In this document: one piece after another, positions 27,409-37,042 of the stretch | Layout: each line of letters begins with the position of its first letter | Numbering within the stretch: the first letter of the stretch is position 1 | Source: an uncultured Clostridia bacterium | GTDB taxonomy: Bacteria > Bacillota > Clostridia > TANB77 > CAG-508 | Reading direction: 5' to 3' | Assembly: GCA_947581825.1 (NCBI GenBank) | Contig: CANPVP010000003.1 | Span: 155,310 to 219,309, forward strand | Length of the DNA: 64,000 nt | The notes under the pieces: model-generated | What the model was told of the DNA's origin: nothing | Seen by the model: only the letters and a program-made list of their open reading frames with translations | The model's database searches: none | Made by a program: the position numbers and the translations under genes

Positions 27409-28872
27409 TTAATATCTTGCTTCTGCACCAGGATTTTCAGGTTGCTCTTCTTCTAAATCCTTAGGATCTATAAAAAATGGATATATATGTTTTAAGATTT
27501 CCATATTGCTTAGAGCTCTTAGTCCATTTCCATCAAGAGTATCTTCCCACATAACACCTACTTGAGAAAAAGGAATCTTCCCACCTGACAAAGCTATAAG
27601 TGCACTAAATTTTTCCTGAATGCTCTCCTTATACTCCTCTATCCTCTTTTCTCTTTCTTCTGGAGTTTCTTCCTCAACTTGGGCATCTTTCCCTTTATAA
27701 TCAAAATGAGCTGCAGTACCATTAATTGCTTCAAGTGCTACTGCTATAGTTTTTGATTGAAACTCTACAAAAGGTAAGAATTGACTCGTTAGTTCTTCAA
27801 TATTGCTCTGTTCATTTAAAGGTAAAGAATCTTTTTGTAATTCAGCAATTATAGAAGCTTTATACTCATTCCAAATCTTAGACATATTATTTTTTAAGTT
27901 ATTAAAAAATTGCTTATTACCATATCTTTCTTGTATGTGTTTGAAAAGTTTAGTATCTTCAAAATTCACTTTAATATCAGCAGGGCTACCAGTACAGTGA
28001 TATGCTTTATAACCATTATCTTTTTTATGATTCTTCACCTTTGTTATATTTAATGTTGAAGCAATAATTCTCTCTATAACAGCCTTTTCTGATTCTGTAC
28101 AAAAATCTATTTCCATTCCAAAAATATCATCAAGAGCTTTTTCAGAATCATTTTTAGAAGCACTATCAAGAGCTTTAATTCTAGCAGATAATTTAGTACT
28201 ATCATTTACTTGTCTATATTTTTTCAATTCACATAGTAATTTACTAATAAAATTAATGTATATTTCAAAATATTCTCTTTGTTGTGCTACAAATTCCGTG
28301 TAAGTTTTTTCTATCTCAGAATCACTAATCGCTTTTGTTGGTAGAGAACCATGTAAAAAATAATATACTTTATCTTCAGAAGAAAGTTCCATAATAGCTG
28401 CTGTAGTTGAATAAATTGCTCTTGTTGAACTTCTTAAAATATTTTGCTCATCTTCTGGTAACAAAGAAATAGCATCTTTTATAGTTGAAGAATTCTTGCC
28501 TTGTTGAACTAGTTCTATTTGTTTTTTTAATAAATTATCTTCAGCTACCATTCTTAATAAAACTTCTCTACGCTTATCCATTTTTGGTGATTGGTATGCA
28601 TCAAAAAATTGTCTTTCACTAATATGCTCTGGGAAGACTTTTTCTGGATTTTTCTCATAAAGTTTTAATTCTTCTGGAGTTAAAATTCCACTTTGTAATA
28701 AATATGCTCTAAGTTCTTTCTTAGAAGGTGATTTTTGTTTTGGTTCAACACCTTCTTCAATTGGGTTCAAAAATAATTCTTTTGCAGCATTCAATATTTT
28801 TCTTCTTATATCATCATATTTTGTTTTTTCCTCAATATTTTTATCATTTTCTTCTTTTTTTAGATTTACCAT
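27409..28872 (-). CDS. RelA/SpoT-domain-like protein, paralog 1 (487 aa)
   Basis: The middle region (about 190-300) contains ARIKALDSASKNDSEKALDDIFGMEIDFCT and KKDNGYKAYH. These resemble the R-x-K, D-I-x-G and NGY-x-x-x-H elements of RelA/SpoT nucleotidyltransferase domains. Charged flanking regions on both sides have no identified domain. The catalytic set needed for (p)ppGpp synthesis cannot be confirmed by eye. The neighbouring gene (28895-29863) is a shorter paralog. They lie 22 bp apart, inside an operon with tRNA-modification genes, so nucleotide signalling or tRNA-linked nucleotidyl transfer is possible. Confidence 0.55.
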   Translation of the reverse strand: MVNLKKEENDKNIEEKTKYDDIRRKILNAAKELFLNPIEEGVEPKQKSPSKKELRAYLLQSGILTPEELKLYEKNPEKVFPEHISERQFFDAYQSPKMDKRREVLLRMVAEDNLLKKQIELVQQGKNSSTIKDAISLLPEDEQNILRSSTRAIYSTTAAIMELSSEDKVYYFLHGSLPTKAISDSEIEKTYTEFVAQQREYFEIYINFISKLLCELKKYRQVNDSTKLSARIKALDSASKNDSEKALDDIFGMEIDFCTESEKAVIERIIASTLNITKVKNHKKDNGYKAYHCTGSPADIKVNFEDTKLFKHIQERYGNKQFFNNLKNNMSKIWNEYKASIIAELQKDSLPLNEQSNIEELTSQFLPFVEFQSKTIAVALEAINGTAAHFDYKGKDAQVEEETPEEREKRIEEYKESIQEKFSALIALSGGKIPFSQVGVMWEDTLDGNGLRALSNMEILKHIYPFFIDPKDLEEEQPENPGAEARY

Positions 28873-28894
28873 TATTACTCTCCTTATTTATATT

Positions 28895-29863
28895 TTATTT
28901 AATTCCAACTTCTTTGCTTTTGGGTTCATCAATAGTAATTAGACTAGGATATAATCTTTTTAAAGTTTTTTTAGAAGACAGTTTTGTAGGAGGAATTATA
29001 TTACAGTTTTCATCTCTTTTTAAATAAGATTCCCACATTGTTGGAATTTCATCTAAAGTAATTCTGCCTTCATCATATAATTTTTGCAAATCAGTTGAAT
29101 TTTCACCTTTATACAAAACATGACTTGCATCTCCTATATTAGCACTAATTGCTACTTGAATAGTTTTAAATTGTCCTTCTATTATAGGTAAATATTCTTT
29201 AGAAGAAGGTTTAATTAATTTAATTTTTAATTTAGTATCCTTTTTATATGATTTTTCTAATTGAAATATTTTTTCTTTTAATATTTTAAGATGAGCTTTA
29301 GGAATTGAAAATAAACAATTGTTTCTAGACAATAATTCTAATAATTTTTGTACAACTAAGCTGTCATCTGATTTTCTAAGTGGCCAATTTTCTATTTCTG
29401 GATATCCAGAATAGTGATATGCCTTGTACCCATTTTTCTTATCATGATTAACTTCTCTAGTTTTATTTAATGTTGCTTTTACAATTTCTTGTACAAATTC
29501 TTGCTCTTCAGGAGTTGCAAAATCGACTTCAATTCCAAAAATATCATTCAAAGCTTTTTTTCCATCGTTCCTCAAAGCACTAGCAACTGATTTGATACGT
29601 GCTGTAAATTGGGTAAAGTCAGATACAATTCTATAATCTTTTAGAATACATAACAATTCATTTAAATAATTTATATAATCTTCGAAGAAATCGGTTTGCT
29701 CTTTAACAAATGTAGTATACAAGTCTCTACTTTCCACATCATTTGGAACATATACGTTACTTCTAATTGCTTCTTGATGTGCTTCATCTTCTAAATATCT
29801 TCCTTCAGAAGGTTCTACTTTCATTCTTTCCATAAAAGATTCTCTTTGTTTAGTACTGTCCAT
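28895..29863 (-). CDS. RelA/SpoT-domain-like protein, paralog 2 (322 aa)
   Basis: Shares with the next gene the block ARIKSVASALRNDGKKALNDIFGIEVDFAT, followed by LNKTREVNHDKKNGYKAYHYSGYPE (about 85-165). It also shares a later GQFKTIQVAISANIGDASHVLYKG segment. That segment resembles the final strand region of RelA/SpoT folds, where ExQ-type motifs lie. It lacks the long N-terminal extension of its paralog. It is 12 bp after the methyltransferase gene, so co-transcription is likely. The family assignment is moderate, and activity is unknown. Confidence 0.55.
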   Translation of the reverse strand: MDSTKQRESFMERMKVEPSEGRYLEDEAHQEAIRSNVYVPNDVESRDLYTTFVKEQTDFFEDYINYLNELLCILKDYRIVSDFTQFTARIKSVASALRNDGKKALNDIFGIEVDFATPEEQEFVQEIVKATLNKTREVNHDKKNGYKAYHYSGYPEIENWPLRKSDDSLVVQKLLELLSRNNCLFSIPKAHLKILKEKIFQLEKSYKKDTKLKIKLIKPSSKEYLPIIEGQFKTIQVAISANIGDASHVLYKGENSTDLQKLYDEGRITLDEIPTMWESYLKRDENCNIIPPTKLSSKKTLKRLYPSLITIDEPKSKEVGIK

Positions 29864-29875
29864 ATAATAACTCCT

Positions 29876-30463
29876 TTATTTTAATTTACTTATCGCTAAT
29901 CCATCTCCTACTTCTAGTATTTTTGTTTCTAGAAGCGGATTTTCCGTTGTTTCTTTAATATACTTTCGTAAATTTGTAACTGCTGTTCTTTGTTTATGTT
30001 TATTATAATCGCTCATTACATAACCTTTATATAAAATATTATCTGCCAATATTATACCATTTTTTTCTAGCATTCGTAAAGCCTGGCTTAAGAAAAAAGG
30101 GTATTTGCCCTTAGCAGCATCTATAAATACTACATCATATTTATCTTGGAATGTAGGTAATATTTCAACTGCATCTCCTTCAAATATATGTATCTTATCT
30201 TCTACTTCAGCTTTTTTTATGTTTTCTTTTGCTTCTATAACACGTTCATGTTCTCTTTCTATAGTATCAATAATACCATCTTCTGCCAAAAATTTAGTAA
30301 AACATATAGCTGAATATCCCACAGCTGTTCCTATTTCTAAAATTCTCTTTGGCTTTAATTCTTTTAAAATGTTATCTATAACTTCAAGAGTATCGTCCAT
30401 TATAATCGGAATATGCTCTTCTAATGCTTTTTCTTTTATTTTTAATAATTCTACTTCATTCAT
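29876..30463 (-). CDS. SAM-dependent O-methyltransferase (TrmR-like)
   Basis: A 195-aa class I methyltransferase of the COMT family. It has SAM loop KRILEIGTAVGYSAICF (about 39-55), acidic residue IDTIEREHER (about 68-77), and VVFIDAAKGKYPFFLSQALRML (about 108-129). Bacillus TrmR (YrrM) methylates 5-hydroxyuridine at the tRNA wobble position to give 5-methoxyuridine. Linkage to a U32 protein in the same operon supports that assignment. A general catechol-type methyltransferase remains possible. Confidence 0.8.
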   Translation of the reverse strand: MNEVELLKIKEKALEEHIPIIMDDTLEVIDNILKELKPKRILEIGTAVGYSAICFTKFLAEDGIIDTIEREHERVIEAKENIKKAEVEDKIHIFEGDAVEILPTFQDKYDVVFIDAAKGKYPFFLSQALRMLEKNGIILADNILYKGYVMSDYNKHKQRTAVTNLRKYIKETTENPLLETKILEVGDGLAISKLK

Positions 30464-30513
30464 GGTAAATCCATCAATACCTTTCTTATTTTATAACTGT
30501 TTTTATTAATTAC

Positions 30514-30532
30514 GGGCGACCAATGGTCGCCC
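30514..30532. repeat. REP-like palindrome
   Basis: GGGCGACCAATGGTCGCCC, a perfect dyad apart from the centre, followed by CTAC as in other copies. It lies between typA and the methyltransferase gene. Confidence 0.85.
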
Positions 30533-30553
30533 CTACATAGTTTAATTCTATTT

Positions 30554-30577
30554 GTAGGAACGAGTATTGCTCGCCCG
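30554..30577. repeat. REP-like palindrome, variant subfamily
   Basis: GTAGGAACGAGTATTGCTCG followed by CCCG. It has the same GTAGG boundary and length but a CGAG/CTCG core, and sits 22 bp from the previous copy. Confidence 0.65.
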
Positions 30578-30583
30578 ATAAAT

Positions 30584-32407
30584 TTATTTATGCATTTTAT
30601 TTCTATTTGCTCTTTCACGTTCTTTAGAATCTAATATTTTCTTTCTTAAACGTATACTTTTTGGTGTAACTTCAACTAATTCATCATCTGCTATAAATTC
30701 AATAGCTTTTTCTAATGAGAATTGAATTGGTGGAACTAATCTTAAAGCTTCATCTGAACCAGAAGCTCTAGTGTTTGTTAAATGTTTTTCCTTACATACA
30801 TTTATTGCTAAGTCTTCAGCACGTGAATTTAAACCTACTATCATTCCTTCATAAACATCTACACCTGGACCAATAAATAAATCTCCTTTATCCTGAGCAT
30901 TATACAAACCATATGTTACTGATGTACCTTTTTCAAAAGCTATAATTGTTCCTCTAGTTCTTGATGCAATTTCGCCTTTATAAGGTTCATAGCAATCAAA
31001 TATATGATTCATAACTCCATTACCTTTTGTATCAGTCATAAATTCTGAACGATATCCTATTAAACCTCTTGCAGGAATTTTGAATTCTATTTTTGTATGT
31101 CCTTCTTCTGCAGGTTCCATATTTACCATTTCAGCTTTTCTTTTTCCTAATTTTTCGATAACATTACCAACAAATTCGTCAGGAACATTAACTACTAATC
31201 TTTCAATTGGCTCGCATCTTACACCATCAATATCTTTAAAAATAACTTTTGGACGAGAAACTAATAATTCAAATCCTTCTCTTCTCATTGTTTCTATAAG
31301 AACTGATAAGTGTAATTCTCCACGTCCAGAAACTTCAAAAGAATCTGGTGTTTCTGTTTCTTTAACACGTAAACTTACATTTCTGTCTAACTCTTTAAAT
31401 AATCTATCTCTAATATGTCTTGAAGTAATAAATTCTCCTTCTTTTCCAGCAAAAGGACCATTATTAACACTAAAAGTCATAGAAACAGTAGGTTCATCTA
31501 TATCTACGAAATCAATTTTTTCAGGATTTGCTTGATCACAAATTGTTTCTCCTATATTGATATTATTTATTCCAGAAAGTGCTATAATATCTCCTGCCTT
31601 TGCTTCTTCTACTTCTACTTTCTTTAGACCTATATGTGTATATAGTTTTGCTATTCTTCCATTTTCTATTTTATCGTCATTTTTACAAATTGCTATTGGC
31701 ATTCCAACCTTTGCAATACCTCTTTCTAATCTTCCTACAGCTATTCTTCCAACATAATCATCATAATCAATATTAGATACTAGCATTTGCATAGGACCTT
31801 CTTCATCACATTCTGGTGGATTTATATTTTTTATTATTGTCTCAAATAAACAGCATAAATCCTTTGCATCATCTTCTAAATTTAGTTTTCCAACACCTAA
31901 TTTTGCTGAAGTATAAACAACTGGAAAATCAAGTTGTTCATCATTTGCATCTAATTCTATAAATAATTCTAAAACTTCATCAACAACTTTTAATGGATCT
32001 GCACCTGGTCTATCTATTTTATTAATAACAACAATTGGTTTTAAGTTTAATGCTAATGATTTTTTCAAAACTTCTCTAGTTTGAGGCATTGCACCTTCAA
32101 AAGCATCAACTAATAAAAGAACTCCATCAACAGTTTTTAGAACTCTTTCAACTTCTCCACCAAAATCAGCATGTCCAGGAGTATCTACAATATTGATTTT
32201 AATATCTCCATACATAACTGATGTGTTCTTTGCCAGAATAGTAATACCTCTTTCTTTTTCTAGATCATTAGAATCCATTACTCTTTCTTGTACCTGTTCA
32301 TTATCTCTAAAAACGTGACTTTGTTTTAATAAAGCATCTACTAATGTAGTTTTACCATGATCAACATGGGCAATTATTGCTATATTTCTAATGTTTGGAT
32401 TATTCAT
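30584..32407 (-). CDS. typA: Translational GTPase TypA/BipA
   Basis: Ribosome-associated GTPase used in ribosome assembly and stress growth. At 607 aa it has normal length, and an AAGGAGATAT site precedes the start. The G motifs are AHVDHGKTT (about 14-22), [14 protein letters not shown] (about 77-90) and NKIDRPGA (about 131-138). Domains resembling EF-G II, III and V and the TypA-specific C-terminal region follow ([21 protein letters not shown]). A REP-like palindrome lies on each side of the gene. Confidence 0.96.
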   Translation of the reverse strand: MNNPNIRNIAIIAHVDHGKTTLVDALLKQSHVFRDNEQVQERVMDSNDLEKERGITILAKNTSVMYGDIKINIVDTPGHADFGGEVERVLKTVDGVLLLVDAFEGAMPQTREVLKKSLALNLKPIVVINKIDRPGADPLKVVDEVLELFIELDANDEQLDFPVVYTSAKLGVGKLNLEDDAKDLCCLFETIIKNINPPECDEEGPMQMLVSNIDYDDYVGRIAVGRLERGIAKVGMPIAICKNDDKIENGRIAKLYTHIGLKKVEVEEAKAGDIIALSGINNINIGETICDQANPEKIDFVDIDEPTVSMTFSVNNGPFAGKEGEFITSRHIRDRLFKELDRNVSLRVKETETPDSFEVSGRGELHLSVLIETMRREGFELLVSRPKVIFKDIDGVRCEPIERLVVNVPDEFVGNVIEKLGKRKAEMVNMEPAEEGHTKIEFKIPARGLIGYRSEFMTDTKGNGVMNHIFDCYEPYKGEIASRTRGTIIAFEKGTSVTYGLYNAQDKGDLFIGPGVDVYEGMIVGLNSRAEDLAINVCKEKHLTNTRASGSDEALRLVPPIQFSLEKAIEFIADDELVEVTPKSIRLRKKILDSKERERANRNKMHK

Positions 32408-32450
32408 TTTTATATCTCCTTTTTGATATTAATACATTCTAAAATCTAAT

Positions 32451-32473
32451 AGGCGAGCAAATGCTCGCCCTAC
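32451..32473. repeat. REP-like palindrome, variant subfamily
   Basis: AGGCGAGCAAATGCTCGCC followed by CTAC, ending just before the rpsA stop codon region. It belongs with the CGAG/CTCG variant at 30554. Confidence 0.75.
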
Positions 32474-32478
32474 ATAAA

Positions 32479-33606
32479 TTATTCATTATCTACATTTTGT
32501 TCTTCAGCATTTACTTCAATGTTTTCTGTATTTCCAACACCTTCAATTTCTCTTATTGAAAGTTCCATTTTTCTTTTCTCTTGATCTATTTCAATTATCT
32601 TAGCATCAACTTTTTCACCAATTTCTAAAGCATCCTCTGGTTTTGCTATTCTCTTTTCAGAAATTTGAGAAATATGAACTAAACCGTCTATTCCTTCTTC
32701 TAATTCTACAAAAGCTCCAAATGGTACGAATTTTTTTACAGTAACATTTACAACATCATTTAAATTATATTTTTCTGTAATAGAATCCCATGGATTAGCT
32801 TCTTTTTCAGGATATGCTAATTGTATTTTCTTAGTTTCTGAATCTATACTTTTTATAGTTACATTTATTTCTTGTCCTACTTTAAAGAAATCTTCGGTTT
32901 TAGCATTTCTTTTCCATGTTATTTCTGATATATGCAATAAACCTTGTACTCCGCCTAAATCAACAAATGCTCCATATGCACTTATTGTAACTACTTTTCC
33001 TTTATATTGTTTTCCAACTTCTGCAGAACTCCAAAATTCTGTTTCTTGTTTTTGCTTTTGCTCATCTTCTATTATTCTATTAGAACCAATTACTTTTCTG
33101 TTTTGTGGATCATATTCAATAACTTTAAATTTTATTTTTTGACCTTTGTATTGTTCTAAATTTTCAGCTTTTCTAATACCAGATAATGATAATGGAATAA
33201 ATACTCTAATACCATTTACTAAAACAACAACACCTTTTTCATTTATTTGATTTATTTTTTCCTCAAAAATTTCTCCTGCATCTACTTTTTTAGAAAAATC
33301 TTCTTGAGCCTTTTTTACTCTAGTTCTTTTATATGATAAAAGGACATTTCCTGTTCCATCATTCATTTTCACTATATCTGCAGTTATTTCATCTCCAACT
33401 TTGAAATCATTTCTTGGGTCATCCTCTTCATTAAAAGAATATTCTTTTCTAGGAATTAATCCATCAGCTTTGTAACCTAAGTCTACAAAAATTTCTCCTT
33501 TAGATGTTATTTCTATTATTTTTCCTGTAACTGTTTTGTCTAAAACCACTTCTTTTACTGAATTGTTGTATAATTCTTCAAATGATTCATTATCTGCTTT
33601 TTCCAT
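32479..33606 (-). CDS. rpsA: Ribosomal protein S1 homolog
   Basis: A 375-aa protein with four S1 RNA-binding domains (about 20-88, 105-172, 190-258 and 275-350). The third and fourth carry the strong motifs YGAFVDLGGVQGLLHISEI and FGAFVELEEGIDGLVHISQI. An acidic tail follows. This four-domain form is typical of Firmicutes, where the protein promotes mRNA binding to ribosomes or acts more broadly on RNA. It lies downstream of cmk and plsC, the usual neighbours in Clostridia, although ispH is missing between them. Confidence 0.92.
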   Translation of the reverse strand: MEKADNESFEELYNNSVKEVVLDKTVTGKIIEITSKGEIFVDLGYKADGLIPRKEYSFNEEDDPRNDFKVGDEITADIVKMNDGTGNVLLSYKRTRVKKAQEDFSKKVDAGEIFEEKINQINEKGVVVLVNGIRVFIPLSLSGIRKAENLEQYKGQKIKFKVIEYDPQNRKVIGSNRIIEDEQKQKQETEFWSSAEVGKQYKGKVVTISAYGAFVDLGGVQGLLHISEITWKRNAKTEDFFKVGQEINVTIKSIDSETKKIQLAYPEKEANPWDSITEKYNLNDVVNVTVKKFVPFGAFVELEEGIDGLVHISQISEKRIAKPEDALEIGEKVDAKIIEIDQEKRKMELSIREIEGVGNTENIEVNAEEQNVDNE

Positions 33607-33644
33607 ATTATTACCACCTTATTTTTATTCTTATCGTATTAACC

Positions 33645-33675
33645 TAATAAGGACACGAAAATCATGTCCTTATTA
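33645..33675. other. Hairpin upstream of rpsA
   Basis: TAATAAGGACAC pairs with GTGTCCTTATTA-like sequence around a 7-nt A/T loop, about 40 nt before the rpsA start. No T run follows on either strand. It is more likely a leader structure than a terminator. Confidence 0.4.
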
Positions 33676-33748
33676 ATAAACCGCAAATTATTATATATTA
33701 GTTTGATTGTTTTGTCAACAGCTAATATATAAGCTTTTGCTTACTTTT

Positions 33749-34354
33749 TTACTTTGATGCTAATTTTATTATATTATCCATTATATAATTAGTTGCTTTA
33801 TCTAAATTTTGTTTTTCTTGTGCTTTATCGTCTGTTGCAAATTCTCTCAAATCTATAGGCTCACCGTATGTAATTGTAACTTTTCTGAACAACTTAAAAT
33901 TTCCTTTTATTCCAACAGGTATAACCTTTGCACCTGTTTTTAAAGCAATTCTTGTAGCACCATTATGAACTTTAACCTTTTTGGCTAAACCATTTCTTGT
34001 ACCTTCTGGAAAAATTCCCAAAACATCTCCATTTTTTATAATCTTCATGGATGTTTTTATAGCTTCTATATCTCGTGTTCCTCTATCAACTGGAAAATAT
34101 CCATAAATATTAGCAAAGAAGTAAACTATTTTAAATTTAAAAATTTCTTTTTTGGTCATAAAGCATACTTTCCTAGGTGTGAACATAATTAGTGCTAGTG
34201 GATCCCAATTACTCACATGATTAGAGCAAAGAATATATCCACCCTCTTTCGGAACATTCTCTTTTCCAACTATTTTTATTCTAAATAGAAGAATAATAAC
34301 AAGTCGCAAAACAGTATTTATTATAGTTTTTAAAATTGCATAAACAACTTTCAT
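33749..34354 (-). CDS. plsC: 1-acyl-sn-glycerol-3-phosphate acyltransferase
   Basis: Makes phosphatidic acid from lysophosphatidic acid at the inner membrane. The 201-aa protein has an N-terminal hydrophobic helix (about 8-24). Acyltransferase motif I is SNHVSNWDPLA (H-x4-D, about 43-53), a PVDRGTRD motif follows, and motif III is FPEGTRNG (about 116-123). Its start overlaps the cmk stop, so translation is coupled. Confidence 0.92.
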   Translation of the reverse strand: MKVVYAILKTIINTVLRLVIILLFRIKIVGKENVPKEGGYILCSNHVSNWDPLALIMFTPRKVCFMTKKEIFKFKIVYFFANIYGYFPVDRGTRDIEAIKTSMKIIKNGDVLGIFPEGTRNGLAKKVKVHNGATRIALKTGAKVIPVGIKGNFKLFRKVTITYGEPIDLREFATDDKAQEKQNLDKATNYIMDNIIKLASK

Positions 34355-35028
34355 TAATTTTCCCCCATTAAATCATCAATAAGCTTATAAATATTTTTAC
34401 GTGCATCTTCTGGAAGCCAACCATTTGTATCAACAATTACTGCATCTTCTGGCACTCTTAAAGGACTATCTGCTCTAGTTGAATCTATTTTATCTCTATT
34501 CTTAATACTTTCTAAAACTTCTTCATAAGGTACTTCTAATCCTTTTTCTAAATTTTGCTTATATCTTCTTTGAGCTCTTTCTTCTGCACTAGCTTCTAAA
34601 TATAATTTTATGTTAGCATTTGGAAAAACTACTGTTCCGATATCTCTACCTTCCATAACAATATCATGATCTTTTGCAAGCGCTCTTTGATGTTCTACCA
34701 TTATCTCTCTAACTTCCTTAATAGCTGCTACAATTGAAACTGAAGCATTTACTTTTGGAGTTCTAATTTCATTAGATACATCTTCTCCATTTAAGAAAGC
34801 ATGTATACTACCATCAATATTCTTTAAATCTATTTGTAAAGTTTTTGCTAATTCTATAATTTTTTCTTTATCATTCATATCAATATTATTTCTCAAAACA
34901 GCTAATGTTACACTTCTATACATAGCTCCTGTATCAACATTTAAAAATCCTAATTTTTCAGCTATAAAACTAGCTATTGTTCCTTTTCCTGAACCGGCAG
35001 GTCCATCTATTGCAATTATAAATGACAT
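34354..35028 (-). CDS. cmk: Cytidylate kinase
   Basis: Phosphorylates CMP and dCMP. The 224-aa protein has P-loop GPAGSGKGT (about 8-16), DTGAMYRSVTL (about 33-43), MEGRDIGTVVFP (about 127-138) and RYKQNLEKG in the lid region. It is coupled to plsC, as in many Firmicutes. Confidence 0.95.
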   Translation of the reverse strand: MSFIIAIDGPAGSGKGTIASFIAEKLGFLNVDTGAMYRSVTLAVLRNNIDMNDKEKIIELAKTLQIDLKNIDGSIHAFLNGEDVSNEIRTPKVNASVSIVAAIKEVREIMVEHQRALAKDHDIVMEGRDIGTVVFPNANIKLYLEASAEERAQRRYKQNLEKGLEVPYEEVLESIKNRDKIDSTRADSPLRVPEDAVIVDTNGWLPEDARKNIYKLIDDLMGEN

Positions 35029-35041
35029 TTTTATTCCTCCT

Positions 35042-35881
35042 TTATTTTTCTGGAATTTTTATTCCTTTTGCAACAATATTTATTTTATTAACTCCCATTG
35101 CTGCTAATTTATCTATTTCTTTTCTTATTTTTTCATTAAAGGCATTTATAGTTTCTACAATATTATATCCATACATTAAAATAACTTCTATGTAAATTGT
35201 AGGAACGTTATCGACAGAATTTATTCTGATTTTGTTCAATTTATATATAGCTTGATTTTTGCTAGCTATATTTTCTATTATCTGCTTAAAAACATTATCT
35301 GATATTGTAAAATTTCCTAAATAGCTAAAAGTTGGTCTTATAATTGATTTTTCCGAAATATAAGGATCTTTTCCTTTTCCCTTTGTTTTGAAAATCTGTA
35401 AAGGATCTAATAAATATCCTGAAAAATCTTTTTTTATTTCAAATGTAGGCACAGGAATTACGTGTTTTCCCTCTGTTGTTCGAATACGTCTAGCTGTTTC
35501 CATTTCCTGCTTTGTTGCAATATCTTCTATATATATAATCTTAGATATTTCTGGTAAACCTAGGTTTTCAGCAATCTTTTTAACCATACTATCAGAAGTT
35601 CCAAGTATTAGTATACCATTAGGCTTATACTTTTTAATTGCCTTTTTTATATCTTCTTTTTCTTCATCTGTCATAAACAAAGCATGCTTAACTGTTTCTA
35701 TTTTAGTAGGTGCTTTCTTAGCAGATGATCCAGCTATTACTTGATTATCCTTTATAAACAAGCCATCATCAATAATATAATTAATTCCATTTTCATTTGC
35801 TATCATTTGAGCTCTGTAACTCTTTCCTGTTCCAGATGGTCCAACAAAAGCATAAACCTTAATTTTATTCTGAAAAATCAT
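35042..35881 (-). CDS. P-loop ATPase with Asp23/Gls24-like C-terminal domain
   Basis: A 279-aa protein. The N-terminal P-loop FVGPSGTGKSYRAQ (about 13-26) belongs to a nucleotide-kinase-like domain, which continues through GILILGTSDSMVKKIAENL. The C-terminal part, from about 190 (FSYLGNFTISDNVFKQIIENI) to VNKINIVAKGI, resembles the Asp23/Gls24 (DUF322) envelope-stress fold. It lies 13 bp upstream of cmk in the same operon. The substrate is unknown. A link between nucleotide binding and an envelope-associated domain is inferred from sequence only. Confidence 0.65.
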   Translation of the reverse strand: MIFQNKIKVYAFVGPSGTGKSYRAQMIANENGINYIIDDGLFIKDNQVIAGSSAKKAPTKIETVKHALFMTDEEKEDIKKAIKKYKPNGILILGTSDSMVKKIAENLGLPEISKIIYIEDIATKQEMETARRIRTTEGKHVIPVPTFEIKKDFSGYLLDPLQIFKTKGKGKDPYISEKSIIRPTFSYLGNFTISDNVFKQIIENIASKNQAIYKLNKIRINSVDNVPTIYIEVILMYGYNIVETINAFNEKIRKEIDKLAAMGVNKINIVAKGIKIPEK

Positions 35882-35902
35882 AGTTTTCTCCTTAGCTCTA
35901 AC

Positions 35903-35931
35903 TTGTAATTAATTCTTTTGTATTATATAAT
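35903..35931 (+). promoter_or_regulatory. Promoter of the glycosyltransferase gene
   Basis: TTGTAA, a 17-nt spacer, then TATAAT, about 75 nt before the start codon at 36006 in the divergent intergenic region. Confidence 0.45.
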
Positions 35932-36005
35932 AGCACCATAAAAATATCAATGCATAAATTAAATATAATATATAATAATAAACAAAAGTAGAAAGGATAT
36001 TAAAA

Positions 36006-36971
36006 ATGGAAATTCCAAAATTAGTAACTATATTAGTACCAACATATAATGAGAAAGATGTATTAAATATGTTATACGAAAGATTATTAAATACAATAAA
36101 TTCTAATTCTAAATATAATTTCGAAATACTATTTATTAATGACGGTAGCAAAGATAACACTTTAGATATAATTAGGAATTTAAGAGAAAAAGATAAAAGA
36201 GTGTGCTATGTTAATTTATCAAGAAATTATGGCAAGGAAACTGCTATGATGGCTGGATTTGATTATTGTAAAGGGGATTGTGTAATCATTTTAGATGCTG
36301 ATCTTCAAGACCCACCAGAATTAATTCCGGAAATGTTAAAATACTGGGAAGAAGGTTATGATGATGTATATGCTAAAAGACGTTCTAGAAAAGGTGAATC
36401 TTTCTTAAAAAAATTCACTTCAAAAATATATTATAAAACTCTTCAAAGTGTAACTAACATTGAAATTCAAAAAGACACTGGTGATTTTAGATTATTAGAT
36501 AGACGTTGTATAGAAGCCCTTAAACAATTAAGGGAATCTCAAAGATATACAAAAGGACTATTTAGTTGGATTGGATATAAAAAGAAAGAAATTTTATTTG
36601 ATAGAGATCCTAGAGCTGCTGGAAAAACGAAATGGAATTTTAGAAAATTGGTTGGCTTATCTATAGATGGATTAACATCATTTACAACAGCTCCATTAAG
36701 AATGTCTGCTATTTTAGGAATAATTATTTCATTAGTAGGTTTTCTATATATGATGGTAATTATTATAAAAACTTTAATTTATGGAATTGATGTACCTGGC
36801 TATTCATCTACTATGGTTGTAATCTTATTTTTAGGTGGAATTCAACTTATTTTCTTAGGAATTATTGGTGAGTATTTAGGACGAGCCTTTTATGAAACTA
36901 AAGACAGACCATTATACTTTATAGATTGCTACAATGAAGAAAGAGAAACAAATGAAAATTTAAATAAGTAA
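36006..36971 (+). CDS. Membrane glycosyltransferase family 2 (GtrB/DPM1-like)
   Basis: Transfers a sugar from a nucleotide donor to a polyprenyl phosphate. The 321-aa protein has VPTYNEKDVL (about 11-20), INDGSKDNT (about 47-55) and the DXD region ILDADLQDPPELIPEM (about 95-110). Two C-terminal membrane helices (about 235-260 and 270-295) follow, as in GtrB-type enzymes. The start has GAAAGGAT upstream. A REP-like palindrome separates it from mutS2. The sugar cannot be told from sequence. Confidence 0.88.
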   Translation: MEIPKLVTILVPTYNEKDVLNMLYERLLNTINSNSKYNFEILFINDGSKDNTLDIIRNLREKDKRVCYVNLSRNYGKETAMMAGFDYCKGDCVIILDADLQDPPELIPEMLKYWEEGYDDVYAKRRSRKGESFLKKFTSKIYYKTLQSVTNIEIQKDTGDFRLLDRRCIEALKQLRESQRYTKGLFSWIGYKKKEILFDRDPRAAGKTKWNFRKLVGLSIDGLTSFTTAPLRMSAILGIIISLVGFLYMMVIIIKTLIYGIDVPGYSSTMVVILFLGGIQLIFLGIIGEYLGRAFYETKDRPLYFIDCYNEERETNENLNK

Positions 36972-36976
36972 ATTCT

Positions 36977-37003
36977 CGGGAGGCCATCGCTGGTCTCCCC
37001 TAC
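36977..37003. repeat. REP-like palindrome, degenerate
   Basis: CGGGAGGCCATCGCTGGTCT followed by CCCCTACG. It keeps the boundary and symmetry of the family but has several changes in the arms. Confidence 0.65.
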
Positions 37004-37042
37004 GTTATTAAAATTTAATTACATAATATTTTGGAGGTTATA

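Noticed and set aside
33645..33675. Terminator between plsC and rpsA
   Set aside because: The hairpin lacks a T run on either strand; it is listed only as a leader hairpin.
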